64,000 nucleotides of DNA from contig CAJTLT010000006.1 in assembly GCA_910577375.1 (NCBI GenBank), forward strand, positions 27,242-91,241, given 5' to 3'. The position numbers were made by a program, and so were the translations under genes. The notes under the pieces are model-generated. The model was not told the origin of the DNA. It saw only the letters and a list, made by a program, of their open reading frames with translations, and did no database searches. Shown one piece after another: positions 48,920-57,563 of the stretch; the first letter of the stretch is position 1; every line of letters begins with the position of its first letter. Origin of the DNA: an uncultured Christensenella sp. Its GTDB lineage: Bacteria; Bacillota; Clostridia; Christensenellales; Borkfalkiaceae.

Positions 48920-49309
48920 TTATGCGTTTTTAAAAATATCGTTCGCTCCCGCAAGGCTCGGAACAAGCAAATAACAGTTGCCGTTAACAAAACCCGATTC
49001 GGTCGCTTTCTTATATCCGTCTTCGCCCAGAACTTCTTTAATCGTATCCGCCGAAGGGAATTTTACATAACTTACCGTAATAAGTCCTTTAGAACAAACG
49101 TAAACCGCATATTTGTCAATTTCGTCCTTCGCGTCCTCTCCCAAAAGAGTTTTAAGCGCGTCGCTGTCTTTTGCGTCTATAACGGTTACGGTGTAACCCT
49201 CGTTTTCATATGCCTTCTGAATGCTGCCAGACTTGTCGCAACCCACCATAGTGAGCGCAAGGATAACCACAAGCAAAGCCGTGCTGAGTGAAATCAATAC
49301 TTTTTTCAT
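48920..49309 (-). CDS. Small lipoprotein, unknown
   Basis: 129 residues. The signal peptide ends with the lipobox LTMVGC (Cys24). The remaining domain is about 105 residues, mixed alpha/beta (YTVTVIDAKDSDALKTLLGE, then YAVYVCSKGLITVSYVKF), without a motif I recognise. GGAGG precedes the ATG. Upstream is a separate 90-residue gene in the same direction with an 83-nt gap; no terminator lies between, so they could be co-transcribed. Confidence 0.75.
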   Translation of the reverse strand: MKKVLISLSTALLVVILALTMVGCDKSGSIQKAYENEGYTVTVIDAKDSDALKTLLGEDAKDEIDKYAVYVCSKGLITVSYVKFPSADTIKEVLGEDGYKKATESGFVNGNCYLLVPSLAGANDIFKNA

Positions 49310-49392
49310 ATATCCGTCCTCCGATATTTTAACAATATTCTATCACAACGAAAAATTTTTTTCAATATCTATAAAAAACTTTTTTTGTTTTT

Positions 49393-49665
49393 TTAATTCC
49401 CCGCAACGTCCAACCCAAGCAAAAAACCGAAACGGAACCCCTCGGAATAAAAATCGAAAGCCTCCTCGCTGTTTGCCCGCCCTTGTTGCTTTTCAAGCTT
49501 TTCATAAATCTCCGCAAGCTCAGGATATTTTTTAAGCTCGGCAAAAAACTTTTCCTGAATTTCGATAACTCCGTCCAACGCGTCCGTATATTTATCCGAA
49601 TTTTTTATCTGGTCGAAACGTCCTCTTTTCCCCAGATACAATTCCTCTATGGCAGAATATTTCAT
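49393..49665 (-). CDS. DUF6809-like small helical protein
   Basis: 90 residues, all helical: AIEELYLGKRGRFDQI at the start and EEAFDFYSEGFRFGFLLGLDV at the end. This pattern resembles small clostridial proteins grouped as DUF6809, often found near mobile or accessory genes; function unknown. GAGGTGAC lies 6-7 nt before the ATG. Two identical palindromes GTTTAAAC lie upstream. Confidence 0.65.
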   Translation of the reverse strand: MKYSAIEELYLGKRGRFDQIKNSDKYTDALDGVIEIQEKFFAELKKYPELAEIYEKLEKQQGRANSEEAFDFYSEGFRFGFLLGLDVAGN

Positions 49666-49926
49666 ATTGTCACCTCTTTATTTTTTATTTATGTTATGGT
49701 AAAAAGTTTAAACATATTGTTTTAATTTTTTTATTACGTTTAAACCTTTAATAACTTTATATCATAAATAAATTCAAATGTCTGGCAAAATCACTTTTAT
49801 GGTTTAAAAATTTTTATCTCAACATTTTTAACACTTATGCTTAAAAACAAATACATTCAAAAAATGCACTTTCCATAAGAAATTAAACAGCTACATTTCA
49901 ATAATTGCAATCTCAAACCATAATAA
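49666..49926. other. AT-rich gene-free spacer with paired palindromes
   Basis: No ORF with a ribosome site. GTTTAAAC occurs at 49706-49713 and 49738-49745, 32 bp apart. TATAAA preceded by TGA near 49760 on the minus strand may be an extended -10 for the small gene at 49665. Confidence 0.4.
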
Positions 49927-49957
49927 AAAGCTCTCAAACAAACTGTTTGAGAGCTTT
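49927..49957 (-). terminator. Terminator after the 49994-50533 lipoprotein gene
   Basis: AAAGCTCTCAAACA and TGTTTGAGAGCTTT form a perfect 14-bp stem with a 3-nt loop, followed by TTTATT on the minus strand. Confidence 0.85.
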
Positions 49958-49993
49958 CAACTATACATAAAATCAAAATTTATCGTTGTACTA

Positions 49994-50533
49994 TTATGCG
50001 TTTAACAATTCGCAATTGACTGTTGTTATATCTAACTTATCCATTACAACAAATAAATATATTTGGCAAGGCATTGCAGCGTCGCCTACGCCGAATTTTC
50101 CGTCGTTCATTTTCATTTTAACCGTTAAAACGTTTTCGTCCGCTTTTACGGTTTGCAGCTTAATAGGTCTGTTATAAATAGTTGTATCAGTATGAATTAC
50201 GAGCATCCGGTTTTCAAAATCAATATTCAGCTCCTGCGGTTTTTCAGTAAATATATTGTCAAATTCGCTTTGGTTTTTAACGATAAAAGTTCTGGTGCGC
50301 GGGAACGATTCGTCTTTTAACATAACATATTCCATTTCGTTTTCTTCGGAATAAATTTTATAAAATGCGCCGAAAATTTTGTTTTCTTCCAAAAAGTCGT
50401 CATTGATATACCCTTTTAGGTCGTCATACCGCGTGTAAGTCAAAACGGCGTTATATTCGTTTCCGCATCCCGCAAAAACAAACATACAGCTTATTAATAA
50501 CAACAATGGTATCAACAGCTTTTTGACTTTCAC
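49994..50533 (-). CDS. Lipoprotein, unknown
   Basis: 179 residues from a GTG at 50533 with AGGAGG 6 nt upstream; frames starting further upstream would place that site inside the gene. The signal peptide ends in MFVFAGC (lipobox). The mature part is mixed alpha/beta and contains a VTVKM-like strand repeat; the end, YLFVVMDKLDITTVNCELL, resembles no family I can name. It is monocistronic, with a promoter about 100 nt upstream. Confidence 0.75.
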   Translation of the reverse strand: MKVKKLLIPLLLLISCMFVFAGCGNEYNAVLTYTRYDDLKGYINDDFLEENKIFGAFYKIYSEENEMEYVMLKDESFPRTRTFIVKNQSEFDNIFTEKPQELNIDFENRMLVIHTDTTIYNRPIKLQTVKADENVLTVKMKMNDGKFGVGDAAMPCQIYLFVVMDKLDITTVNCELLNA

Positions 50534-50637
50534 AAAGAACCTCCTGTTTATAAACAAATTAAACGTTCATTTTACTCACTATTATAATGATTTGAAATTG
50601 ACTTTTGTTCCGCTGAATTACTATCTATTGTAAAATC

Positions 50638-50666
50638 ATTATACCATATCGAAAACAAAAAAACAA
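50638..50666 (-). promoter_or_regulatory. Promoter of the 49994-50533 lipoprotein gene
   Basis: Minus strand TTGTTT (50666-50661), 17-nt spacer ending TGG, TATAAT (50643-50638). The leader would be about 98 nt. Confidence 0.55.
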
Positions 50667-50718
50667 GTAGCTGATTAATGCAGCCACCCACACCGATTTC
50701 GTTTCGCCGCATAAGTTC

Positions 50719-50772
50719 TGTTCGCCTTTCAAAATTTTTCGGCATACCTACAAATTATCTGTCAGGCGAACA
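50719..50772. repeat. Long-range inverted repeat
   Basis: TGTTCGCCT (50719-50727) and AGGCGAACA (50764-50772) are perfectly complementary across a 36-nt interval. It lies between the rpsI terminator and the lipoprotein promoter. No transcript is clearly assigned to it. Confidence 0.35.
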
Positions 50773-50798
50773 ATCTTAAAACATAAAAACCGCATAAA

Positions 50799-50827
50799 AA
50801 AAAGAGAGGTTGAAAAACCTCTCTTTT
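50799..50827 (-). terminator. Terminator after rpsI
   Basis: AAAGAGAGGTT and AACCTCTCTTT form an 11-bp stem with a short A-rich loop; the minus strand continues with eight T. It lies 16 nt after the rpsI stop. Confidence 0.92.
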
Positions 50828-50843
50828 GATTTTGTCTTTCTGA

Positions 50844-51257
50844 TTATCTCTTCGAGAACTGAGGCGCACGGCGAGCCTTCTTCAAGCCGTACTTCTTTCT
50901 TTCCTTTACGCGGGGGTCGCGTGTAAGGAAACCCTCTTTCTTGAGTGCGGGGCGGCTGCCGTCTTCCGCCTGCAACAAAGCGCGTGCAACGCCCAAACGG
51001 ATTGCGTTTGCCTGACCGGTATATCCGCCGCCGTAAACATTTACAACAACGTCGTACTTAGCCTCTACGCCCAAAAGCGCAAGGGGCTGTTTTACAACGT
51101 ACTGTAAAACGGACTGAGGAAAATAATCCTCAAAAGCTCTGTCGTTAATAGTTATAACGCCCGTACCCGCGGGAATAAGGCGAACGCGTGCGATAGCTTT
51201 TTTTCTTCTGCCGGTGCCCCAGAATTGAAGTTTTTTCTTTAAATTAGCCTTTGCCAT
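50844..51257 (-). CDS. rpsI: 30S ribosomal protein S9
   Basis: 137 residues. WGTGRRKKAIARVRLIPAGTG at the start and the conserved tail DPRVKERKKYGLKKARRAPQ-FSKR are diagnostic. It has about eight extra residues (AKANLKKK) before the usual start of S9. It follows rplM by 18 nt, the standard L13-S9 operon, and ends at a strong terminator. Confidence 0.98.
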   Translation of the reverse strand: MAKANLKKKLQFWGTGRRKKAIARVRLIPAGTGVITINDRAFEDYFPQSVLQYVVKQPLALLGVEAKYDVVVNVYGGGYTGQANAIRLGVARALLQAEDGSRPALKKEGFLTRDPRVKERKKYGLKKARRAPQFSKR

Positions 51258-51275
51258 AAACTTTTATTCTCCCCT

Positions 51276-51707
51276 TTAAAATAATTTAAGCTCTTCGGGC
51301 TTCTGCGCCGCGTGGTTGTGTTCAGCGCCCTTGTATACTCTGAGCTTTTTAATCATATCCCTGCCGAGAGAATTTTTGGGCAACATACCTTTAACAGCCT
51401 CATAAACGGCAAGGTCGCTCTTTTCAGCAATCATCTTTTTGTAAGAAACTTCCTTTAATCCGCCGATGTAGCCGGTATGATATCTGTAAAATTTGTCGTC
51501 GAGTTTTTTGCCCGTCAAAACAACTTTGTCGCTGTTGAGAACGATAACGAAATCGCCCGTATCAACGTTGGGCGTAAAAGTAGGCTTATTTTTGCCGCGC
51601 AAGATTGCAGCCACTTTGGAAGCAAGTCTGCCCAAGGGAACGCCCGCCGCATCGACGACGTACCACTTTCTTTCAACTGTTTCCGCCTTAGCCATATAGG
51701 TTTTCAT
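51276..51707 (-). CDS. rplM: 50S ribosomal protein L13
   Basis: 143 residues. KWYVVDAAGVPLGRLASKVA near the start, then NVDTGDFVIVLNSDKV and LGRDMIKKLRVYKGAEHNH are typical of L13. AAGGAG precedes the ATG. It is the first gene of the L13-S9 operon and is preceded by a very good promoter and a short leader with a hairpin, the position of autoregulatory L13 leaders in Bacillota. Confidence 0.98.
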   Translation of the reverse strand: MKTYMAKAETVERKWYVVDAAGVPLGRLASKVAAILRGKNKPTFTPNVDTGDFVIVLNSDKVVLTGKKLDDKFYRYHTGYIGGLKEVSYKKMIAEKSDLAVYEAVKGMLPKNSLGRDMIKKLRVYKGAEHNHAAQKPEELKLF

Positions 51708-51727
51708 TGTCTGCTCCTTATATAATG

Positions 51728-51798
51728 TAGCTTTGAAAGCTAGTCACATCAATTCAAGATAGTAAACCTATTTTATTATTTTATAAAATTTATGTCAA
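51728..51798 (-). promoter_or_regulatory. rplM promoter and candidate L13 leader hairpin
   Basis: Minus strand TTGACA (51798-51793), 17-nt spacer, TAAAAT (51775-51770). The leader of about 55 nt contains TAGCTTTCAAAGCTA (51742-51728), a 7-bp stem with minimal loop. Other Bacillota carry an L13-binding leader here; I cannot confirm the match by eye. Confidence 0.6.
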
Positions 51799-51868
51799 GC
51801 CGTTTTGTATCGGGTTTACAAAGTTTTTTATAAATTTTGAATTATTTTTATTTTTGTCAAAACTATTA

Positions 51869-51907
51869 AAAAAACGGCGTATTTTAAGCTGAAATACGTC
51901 GTTTTTT
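51869..51907 (-). terminator. Terminator after the glycosyltransferase gene
   Basis: AAAACGGCGTATTT and AAATACGTCGTTTT pair with one G/T difference; the minus strand continues with seven T. It lies 20 nt after the stop at 51927. Confidence 0.85.
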
Positions 51908-51926
51908 GGTGATAATTTGGTGAAAA

Positions 51927-53078
51927 TCAGGTATTTTTAAGCGAAAGATACAGCTCTGAATAAACCTTTGCGATGCCGTCCCAGCCTGAATACGCCTTCT
52001 CCGCCGCGCCCTCTCCCGCGCGTTTCGCCGTCATAGGGTTTCGTATAAGTTCAGCCGTTTTCTCCGCCCAGAAGTCCGCGTCGTTCTTCCAAACGAATCC
52101 GCTCGCGCCGTCTTCCAGGCGCTCCGCAGAACTGCAGCCTTCCATCACTGCGGCAGGCAGTCCATTCGCCGCCGCCTCCGAAACGACAAGCCCGAAAGTA
52201 TCGAACGTAGACGGAAACAGCAGCAAATTGCACGCCGCGTAATATTCGGCAAGCGTCTTTTTGTCCGATATTCTTCCGACGAAAACAACGTTTTCGGTAA
52301 GATTATATTCCGAAACCAGCTTTTTAAGAGTTTTTCCGTAATCGCCGTCGCCCGCTATTATAAATTTAAAACCGTTTATCCCGCGTTCTTTCACCTTTGC
52401 CAAAACTTTAAGGCTGAACGCAACGTTCTTAACTTCCGCAAGTCTGCCCGCAAACATAAACGCAAACTTATCTTCGATTTCAAGCCGTTGCCGCAAATCC
52501 GCAACGTTAGATTTATCTGCGCCGTGCAACGGCATATCCGTGCCGTTGTAAATTACCTTTACTTCCCCGCAATTTTTATAACCGTAATCTTTAAGCGTTT
52601 CAACAGCCCCGTAAGATACGGCGGTAACGGCGGTGCAGCCGTTTATGCAGTTCATAATGTAATTCATCATAAACTTTTGCAAAGCCTTGCTTTTAAGTCT
52701 GTTTTCAAGCTCGTCGCGGAATTTCGTATGAAAGGTAAAAACAACCGGTATTCCGTATTTTTTACCCGTTTTCAACGCAAAATGCCCCAAAGTAAAAGGG
52801 CTGTGCAAATGTATAACGTCGTATCCGCCGTTTTTAACAAGCCTTTTTATTTTTCCGTCGAAAAAAGGCAAAGCCGCGCGGTAGCTTTCGTTCGACTTGG
52901 CAGACCTGCAACGGTGGATTTTTAATCCCTCTGCCTCAACTCTGTTTTTAGGGAAATCGGGAACAAGCAGTTCAACCTCGTGCCCCAGCTCTCTCAGTTT
53001 CAGGGCAAGGTTTACCATCACGCTATTAGGCCCGTCCACGGTAGGGAAAAAACTGTCCAATACCTGTAATATCTTCAT
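51927..53078 (-). CDS. GT4-family glycosyltransferase (glycolipid type)
   Basis: 383 residues from the ATG at 53078, which overlaps the upstream stop by one base. GT-B fold: the acceptor half has MKILQVLDSFFPTVDGPNSV, LHSPFTLG and FHTKF; the donor half has VFVGRISDKKTLAEYYAACN, then LLFPSTFDTFGLVVSEAAANG near residue 300 with the conserved glutamate. This pattern is that of diacylglycerol glucosyltransferases and related lipid or polyisoprenyl glycosyltransferases. Coupling to an LPG-synthase-type membrane protein points to membrane glycolipids. Confidence 0.85.
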   Translation of the reverse strand: MKILQVLDSFFPTVDGPNSVMVNLALKLRELGHEVELLVPDFPKNRVEAEGLKIHRCRSAKSNESYRAALPFFDGKIKRLVKNGGYDVIHLHSPFTLGHFALKTGKKYGIPVVFTFHTKFRDELENRLKSKALQKFMMNYIMNCINGCTAVTAVSYGAVETLKDYGYKNCGEVKVIYNGTDMPLHGADKSNVADLRQRLEIEDKFAFMFAGRLAEVKNVAFSLKVLAKVKERGINGFKFIIAGDGDYGKTLKKLVSEYNLTENVVFVGRISDKKTLAEYYAACNLLLFPSTFDTFGLVVSEAAANGLPAAVMEGCSSAERLEDGASGFVWKNDADFWAEKTAELIRNPMTAKRAGEGAAEKAYSGWDGIAKVYSELYLSLKNT

Positions 53079-54340
53079 TACGGTTGCGGAGAACTGCTCT
53101 CCGCCTCCTTTTTCTTTTGTCTGCGGCTTCTTACGATTTTTCTTATAAACTCGAAAACTGTTATGCCCAGACCTATTATAATATAGATATAATACACGGC
53201 GAAACGCCACGTAAACATAGACCAGAACTGCACGCTACCCGTAACGAATGCGGAAAACGCAAGCGCGCCCACGCCCTCCATCGCTCCCGTATTGCCGGGG
53301 GTGGGGATAAGCGCAACGCCCAAAATAACGTAAGTATTGAGCGCGGCAACAGCAAACATCGTTTCAATCCCTTCCGTCGTAATGCCCGAATACGCGCGCA
53401 TTATAAAGTAAGGGAACGCAAAACTCAAAAATACCTCCACAAGGCACATTACAATCAACAGTATGAACAAAACGGGGCGGCGCGACATAATTGCAAACGA
53501 ATTGCGGAAATCCGAAACCACTTTTCTGGCTTTGCCCAGCGTCTTTTCCTTGTCTTTTACCAATTTGATTTTTACGCCGATTCCTACTATGCCTGAAGCC
53601 AGCTTATTTGCAAGTTTGGGCACAACCACAAACAAAATTACCATCAACGGCAACAGCAAATTTATGGCAAGACCGACCCAGCCCAAGGTCAACAGCAGAA
53701 CTTTATATGTGTGGTCCAGCTTATCGAGAATACCCACGTTGCACGCCATAAGCAACAAGCTCACAAGCAGCCAGCAAATCATCCATACAAAATATTTGAT
53801 AAGCACAACCGCGCTCGAAACCCCGCCGGAATAGCTCTTTTTGTTCAGATAATAAATCTGCATAGGCTGACCGCCGGTGGAAAACGGCGTTACGTTATCG
53901 TAAAATTTACCCAAAAACGCAACCTTTACGCCGGCGCGCAAATTTGCCTTTCCTGTAACCGCCTTTATAATAACAACATATTCGAGCGCCACCAATACCA
54001 AAGTAACGATTAAAACGGCAAGAGAAACAAGAGCGAACCGCCAGTCTCCCGCGGCAATCAAATCGCCGAAAGACTTGTATTCCTCCGCGTCCACCATTAC
54101 TATTTCGAGCATCATCCAGACGCTTAAACAAATAACGGCAAGCAAAAGCACATAGCCGACCCAGCCGTATTTACGCTTTTTGGGCTTAACAACCTCAACC
54201 TCGGGCAAATCCTGCGCTTGCTCCGTCCGCTCCTCGGAAACCTTTTTCTCGGCAGTTTCTTCCTCGGGAGCGTTTTTATTTAATTGTTCTTCAATCTCTT
54301 CGGAATTTCCTTCCGCTACGGGATTCTCGTTTTCTTCCAT
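53078..54340 (-). CDS. LPG-synthase transmembrane-domain protein (UPF0104, flippase-like)
   Basis: 420 residues. An acidic N-terminal tail of about 60 residues precedes eight membrane segments. Family motifs: FYDNVTPFSTGGQPMQIYYL near residue 150 and IPTPGNTGAMEGVGALAF near 355. These are the flippase-like half of MprF/AglD proteins; no aminoacyl-transferase domain follows. It probably translocates a lipid made by the adjacent glycosyltransferase, with which it overlaps by one base (TAATG). The polar tail is unusual for this family. Confidence 0.88.
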   Translation of the reverse strand: MEENENPVAEGNSEEIEEQLNKNAPEEETAEKKVSEERTEQAQDLPEVEVVKPKKRKYGWVGYVLLLAVICLSVWMMLEIVMVDAEEYKSFGDLIAAGDWRFALVSLAVLIVTLVLVALEYVVIIKAVTGKANLRAGVKVAFLGKFYDNVTPFSTGGQPMQIYYLNKKSYSGGVSSAVVLIKYFVWMICWLLVSLLLMACNVGILDKLDHTYKVLLLTLGWVGLAINLLLPLMVILFVVVPKLANKLASGIVGIGVKIKLVKDKEKTLGKARKVVSDFRNSFAIMSRRPVLFILLIVMCLVEVFLSFAFPYFIMRAYSGITTEGIETMFAVAALNTYVILGVALIPTPGNTGAMEGVGALAFSAFVTGSVQFWSMFTWRFAVYYIYIIIGLGITVFEFIRKIVRSRRQKKKEAESSSPQP

Positions 54341-54360
54341 TCCGCCCCTTTGATTTTTCT

Positions 54361-56163
54361 TTATTTTACAAGCACTGCTTTAATACGCTTAACGCCCGCG
54401 GAAACGTTTTCCTGTTTTGCGATTTTGAAAGTTCCCAAAAGCCCCGTATGCTCCGCATGGGGTCCTCCGCATATTTCCTTTGAAAATTCGCCTATGGAAT
54501 ATGTTTTTACCATTTCGCCGTATTTGCTTTCAAAAAGTCCGGTAAAACCTTCTTTTTTAGCGTCTTCCAAAGTCATTTCTTTCATCGTCACAGGGATATC
54601 GAGCGCAATCTGTTCGTTTATCAGTCTTTCCACTTCAGCCACTTCTTCGGGGGTGAGCTTACGCGCGAAGTTAAAGTCGAAGCGCAGCCTTTCCTCCGTT
54701 ATGTTGCTGCCGCGCTGTTCGATATCGGGCGAGCATACTTTTTTAAGCGCTGCATGCAAAAGGTGCGTCGCGGTATGCAGGTTTGTGGTTTGTTCTTTGT
54801 GGTCCGCAAGCCCGCAGGCGAATTTCTGTTCGCTGCCCGCGCGGGATTTAGCCTGATGTTCGGCGTAAGCCGCCTCATAGCCCTTAACGTCTACCGTCAA
54901 GCCCTTTTCACGCGCCATTTCGTTTGTAATTTCCACGGGGAAACCGTAAGTATCGTATAAGTGGAACGCCGTTACGCCGTCAATCTCTCCGCCCGCGGGA
55001 AGCGCAATCGCAACCTTTTCAAACTCTCTTATGCCTTGCTGCAAAGTTTTAGAGAATTTGTTTTCTTCCTTTTCAAGCTCTTCGAAAATACGCGCCGAGT
55101 TCTTCACAAGCTCGGGATATACGTCCGAATATTTATCTATAATAGTCTGCGCAACCGTTTTAAGCGAACCTTGGGGCAAGCCTATGTTTCTTCCGAAGCG
55201 CACCGCACGGCGGATAATTCTTCTCAAAATATACCCTTGGTCGGTATTCGAGGGAACTATTCCCTTTGTGTCGCCGAGCATAAAAGTAGCCGTGCGCACG
55301 TGGTCCAGAACAACGCGGAAAGCGCGGGTAATTTCTCCGCCCTCTTCGTATTTGCGGTTTGTAAGCCCCTCTATCTTTTCAATCGCTTTTTCGAATATGT
55401 CCGTTTCATAAACGCTCGCCTTGCCGTTAAGAATACACAGCGTGCGTTCAAGCCCCATACCCGTATCTACGTTTTTCTGCTTCAAAGGCTCGTATTTGCC
55501 GTCGGCGTTTTTATTATACTGCATAAAAACGTCGTTCCATATTTCAAGGAAAGTACCAGAGGGCGCGTTGTCGAAATCGTATTCGCCCAGCTTATCCGCT
55601 TCCGCATGATTGCGGATAATGTGCATTTCCGTATCGGGTCCGCAAGGTCCGGTAGTGCCGGCAGGCCCCCACCAGTTGCCGCTCTTAGGCAGATAATAAA
55701 TGTTTTCGGGGAGAATCCCGCACTCTTTCCAAAGCTTTGCGCTCTCTTCGTCTTTGGGGCAGTCTTTATCGCCCGCAAAGCAGGTAACGGCGATATCTTC
55801 CACGGGTATTCCGAGATATTCTTTCGAAGTAAGGAACTCGAATGACCAGGGTATCATTTCCTTTTTGAAATAATCTCCCAGCGACCAGTTGCCGAGCATT
55901 TCAAAAAAAGTGCAGTGCGAGCTGTCGCCCACTTCGTCTATATCGCCAGTACGCACGCATTTCTGCACGTCGGTAAGTCTGTTGCCCGCGGGGTGCTTTT
56001 CGCCTAAAAGGTAAGGAACAAGCGGGTGCATGCCCGCGGTTGTGAACAAAACCGTTGGGTCGTTTTCGGGAATCAAAGAAGCCGAGGGTATTATTTTATG
56101 CCCCTTGCTTTCGAAAAATTTCAGATAAAGCTGTCTCAGCGTTTCAGAAGTAAGTTTTTTCAT
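54361..56163 (-). CDS. alaS: Alanyl-tRNA synthetase, short form without C-Ala domain
   Basis: 600 residues, against roughly 870 for the usual bacterial enzyme. The class II catalytic core is complete: FFESKGHKIIPSASLIP, TTAGMHPLVPYL, CVRTGDIDEVG, FFEMLGNWSLGDYF and TGMGLERTLCILN. The editing domain follows, with zinc ligands in HTATHLLHAALK and CGGPHAEHTG. The protein ends right after this domain; the DHHA1-type C-Ala region is absent, and the stop is followed by the next gene within 20 nt, so this is a natural short form, not a break. AGGTGA precedes the ATG. Confidence 0.93.
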   Translation of the reverse strand: MKKLTSETLRQLYLKFFESKGHKIIPSASLIPENDPTVLFTTAGMHPLVPYLLGEKHPAGNRLTDVQKCVRTGDIDEVGDSSHCTFFEMLGNWSLGDYFKKEMIPWSFEFLTSKEYLGIPVEDIAVTCFAGDKDCPKDEESAKLWKECGILPENIYYLPKSGNWWGPAGTTGPCGPDTEMHIIRNHAEADKLGEYDFDNAPSGTFLEIWNDVFMQYNKNADGKYEPLKQKNVDTGMGLERTLCILNGKASVYETDIFEKAIEKIEGLTNRKYEEGGEITRAFRVVLDHVRTATFMLGDTKGIVPSNTDQGYILRRIIRRAVRFGRNIGLPQGSLKTVAQTIIDKYSDVYPELVKNSARIFEELEKEENKFSKTLQQGIREFEKVAIALPAGGEIDGVTAFHLYDTYGFPVEITNEMAREKGLTVDVKGYEAAYAEHQAKSRAGSEQKFACGLADHKEQTTNLHTATHLLHAALKKVCSPDIEQRGSNITEERLRFDFNFARKLTPEEVAEVERLINEQIALDIPVTMKEMTLEDAKKEGFTGLFESKYGEMVKTYSIGEFSKEICGGPHAEHTGLLGTFKIAKQENVSAGVKRIKAVLVK

Positions 56164-56171
56164 ATCTTCAC

Positions 56172-57563
56172 CTATTTTTTTATAACCGTGTAATTGTCTT
56201 TTGCGTCTTTGATTACATATCCCTTTTCGTCAAGCTCGGCGCGGAGTTTATCCGCAGAAGCCCAGTCGCGGGCGAGCTTAGCCTGCCAGCGTTTTTCGGC
56301 AAGCTCTTTGATATCTTCGGGGATATCCGCGGGGTTTTTAGCCGAAACTTCGGCAAGATATTCAGCCGCGTCCTTTTTGAAAAGCCCTAAAAGCGAATAA
56401 GTTTTTCTTATCTGCGCAACGTCGTCCGCGGCGGAGACGTCGCCCTTTGCAAGCTTTGCGGAAACCGCCTTAAAAAGCCCGAACAGCTCCGAAAGCGCAA
56501 GCGCGGTGTTGAAATCCTCGTCCATATCAGCGTTAAACTTTTCGTCTATTTCCGCCGACGGCTTTGAGCCTTTGCCGAACTTGTCCTCAACCGCCTTTAT
56601 TACATTGTAAAAATCGGTTAAATGTCTTTCCGCTTCGGGGAACAGCTCGACCGTTATATTTATATCGTTGCGGTAATTATTTTGCAAAAGCGCGAATTTT
56701 ATCGCCTCGTTCGTATATTTTTCCAGCAAATCTTCAAGCAAAAGACTGTTGCCGAGGCTTTTGGACATCTTTTGTCCGTTTACCTTTATAAGTCCGTTAT
56801 GAGTCCAGTATTTCGCAAACTGTTTGCCCGTAAGGCTTTCCGTCTGCGCTATTTCGTTTTCGTGGTGCGGGAATATGAGGTCGCGCCCGCCTCCGTGTAT
56901 ATCTATCTGTTCCCCGAACGCCGCCATATTCATTGCGGAACATTCAATATGCCAGCCGGGTCTGCCCTTGCCCCATGGGGAATCCCACGATATTTCCCCC
57001 TCTTTTGCAGCTTTCCATAAAGCGAAATCCGCAGGCTCGCGCTTTTCGTCGTTGTTTTCCACGCGCACGCCGTCAAGCATATCTTCCACAGAACGGTTTG
57101 AAAGGCAGCCGTAGCGCTTAAAACTCGAAACCGAGAAATACACGTCGCCGCATTTTGCCGCGTATGCGTGCCCGCTATCTATAAGCCTTTGTATGAATTT
57201 GATTATATTTCCGATATTCTTAGTCGCTTTCAGCCAGAGCGAGGGGTCGTCTACGTCCATTTCCGCCATTACTTTGTCTATTTTTTTAATCATATCGGCG
57301 GCGTATTTGTCGGCGGGTATGCCCGTTTCTTTTGATTTTGCGATAATCTTGTCGTCAATGTCGGTATAATTGCGCGCGTACGTAACGGAATATCCCTTTT
57401 TTTCGAGATATTTACGCATTATATCGTAAATGAGCGCCTGATATCCGTGACCTATATGCGCCTCTCCCGAAACGGTTATACCGCAGGCGTACATTTTGAC
57501 TTTGCCTTTTTCGAGCGGGATAAATTCTTCTTTTCTGCGCGTCAACGTGTTATATATTCGCAT
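56172..57563 (-). CDS. cysS: Cysteinyl-tRNA synthetase
   Basis: 463 residues. Class I synthetase: MYACGITVSGEAHIGHGYQ with the HIGH motif (residues 37-40), zinc site ECSAM and HHENEIAQTE, and KMSKSLGN near residue 268. The usual CGPTVY reads CGITVS here. It directly follows cysE (no gap) and precedes alaS by 8 nt, forming a cysE-cysS-alaS operon. Confidence 0.96.
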   Translation of the reverse strand: MRIYNTLTRRKEEFIPLEKGKVKMYACGITVSGEAHIGHGYQALIYDIMRKYLEKKGYSVTYARNYTDIDDKIIAKSKETGIPADKYAADMIKKIDKVMAEMDVDDPSLWLKATKNIGNIIKFIQRLIDSGHAYAAKCGDVYFSVSSFKRYGCLSNRSVEDMLDGVRVENNDEKREPADFALWKAAKEGEISWDSPWGKGRPGWHIECSAMNMAAFGEQIDIHGGGRDLIFPHHENEIAQTESLTGKQFAKYWTHNGLIKVNGQKMSKSLGNSLLLEDLLEKYTNEAIKFALLQNNYRNDINITVELFPEAERHLTDFYNVIKAVEDKFGKGSKPSAEIDEKFNADMDEDFNTALALSELFGLFKAVSAKLAKGDVSAADDVAQIRKTYSLLGLFKKDAAEYLAEVSAKNPADIPEDIKELAEKRWQAKLARDWASADKLRAELDEKGYVIKDAKDNYTVIKK

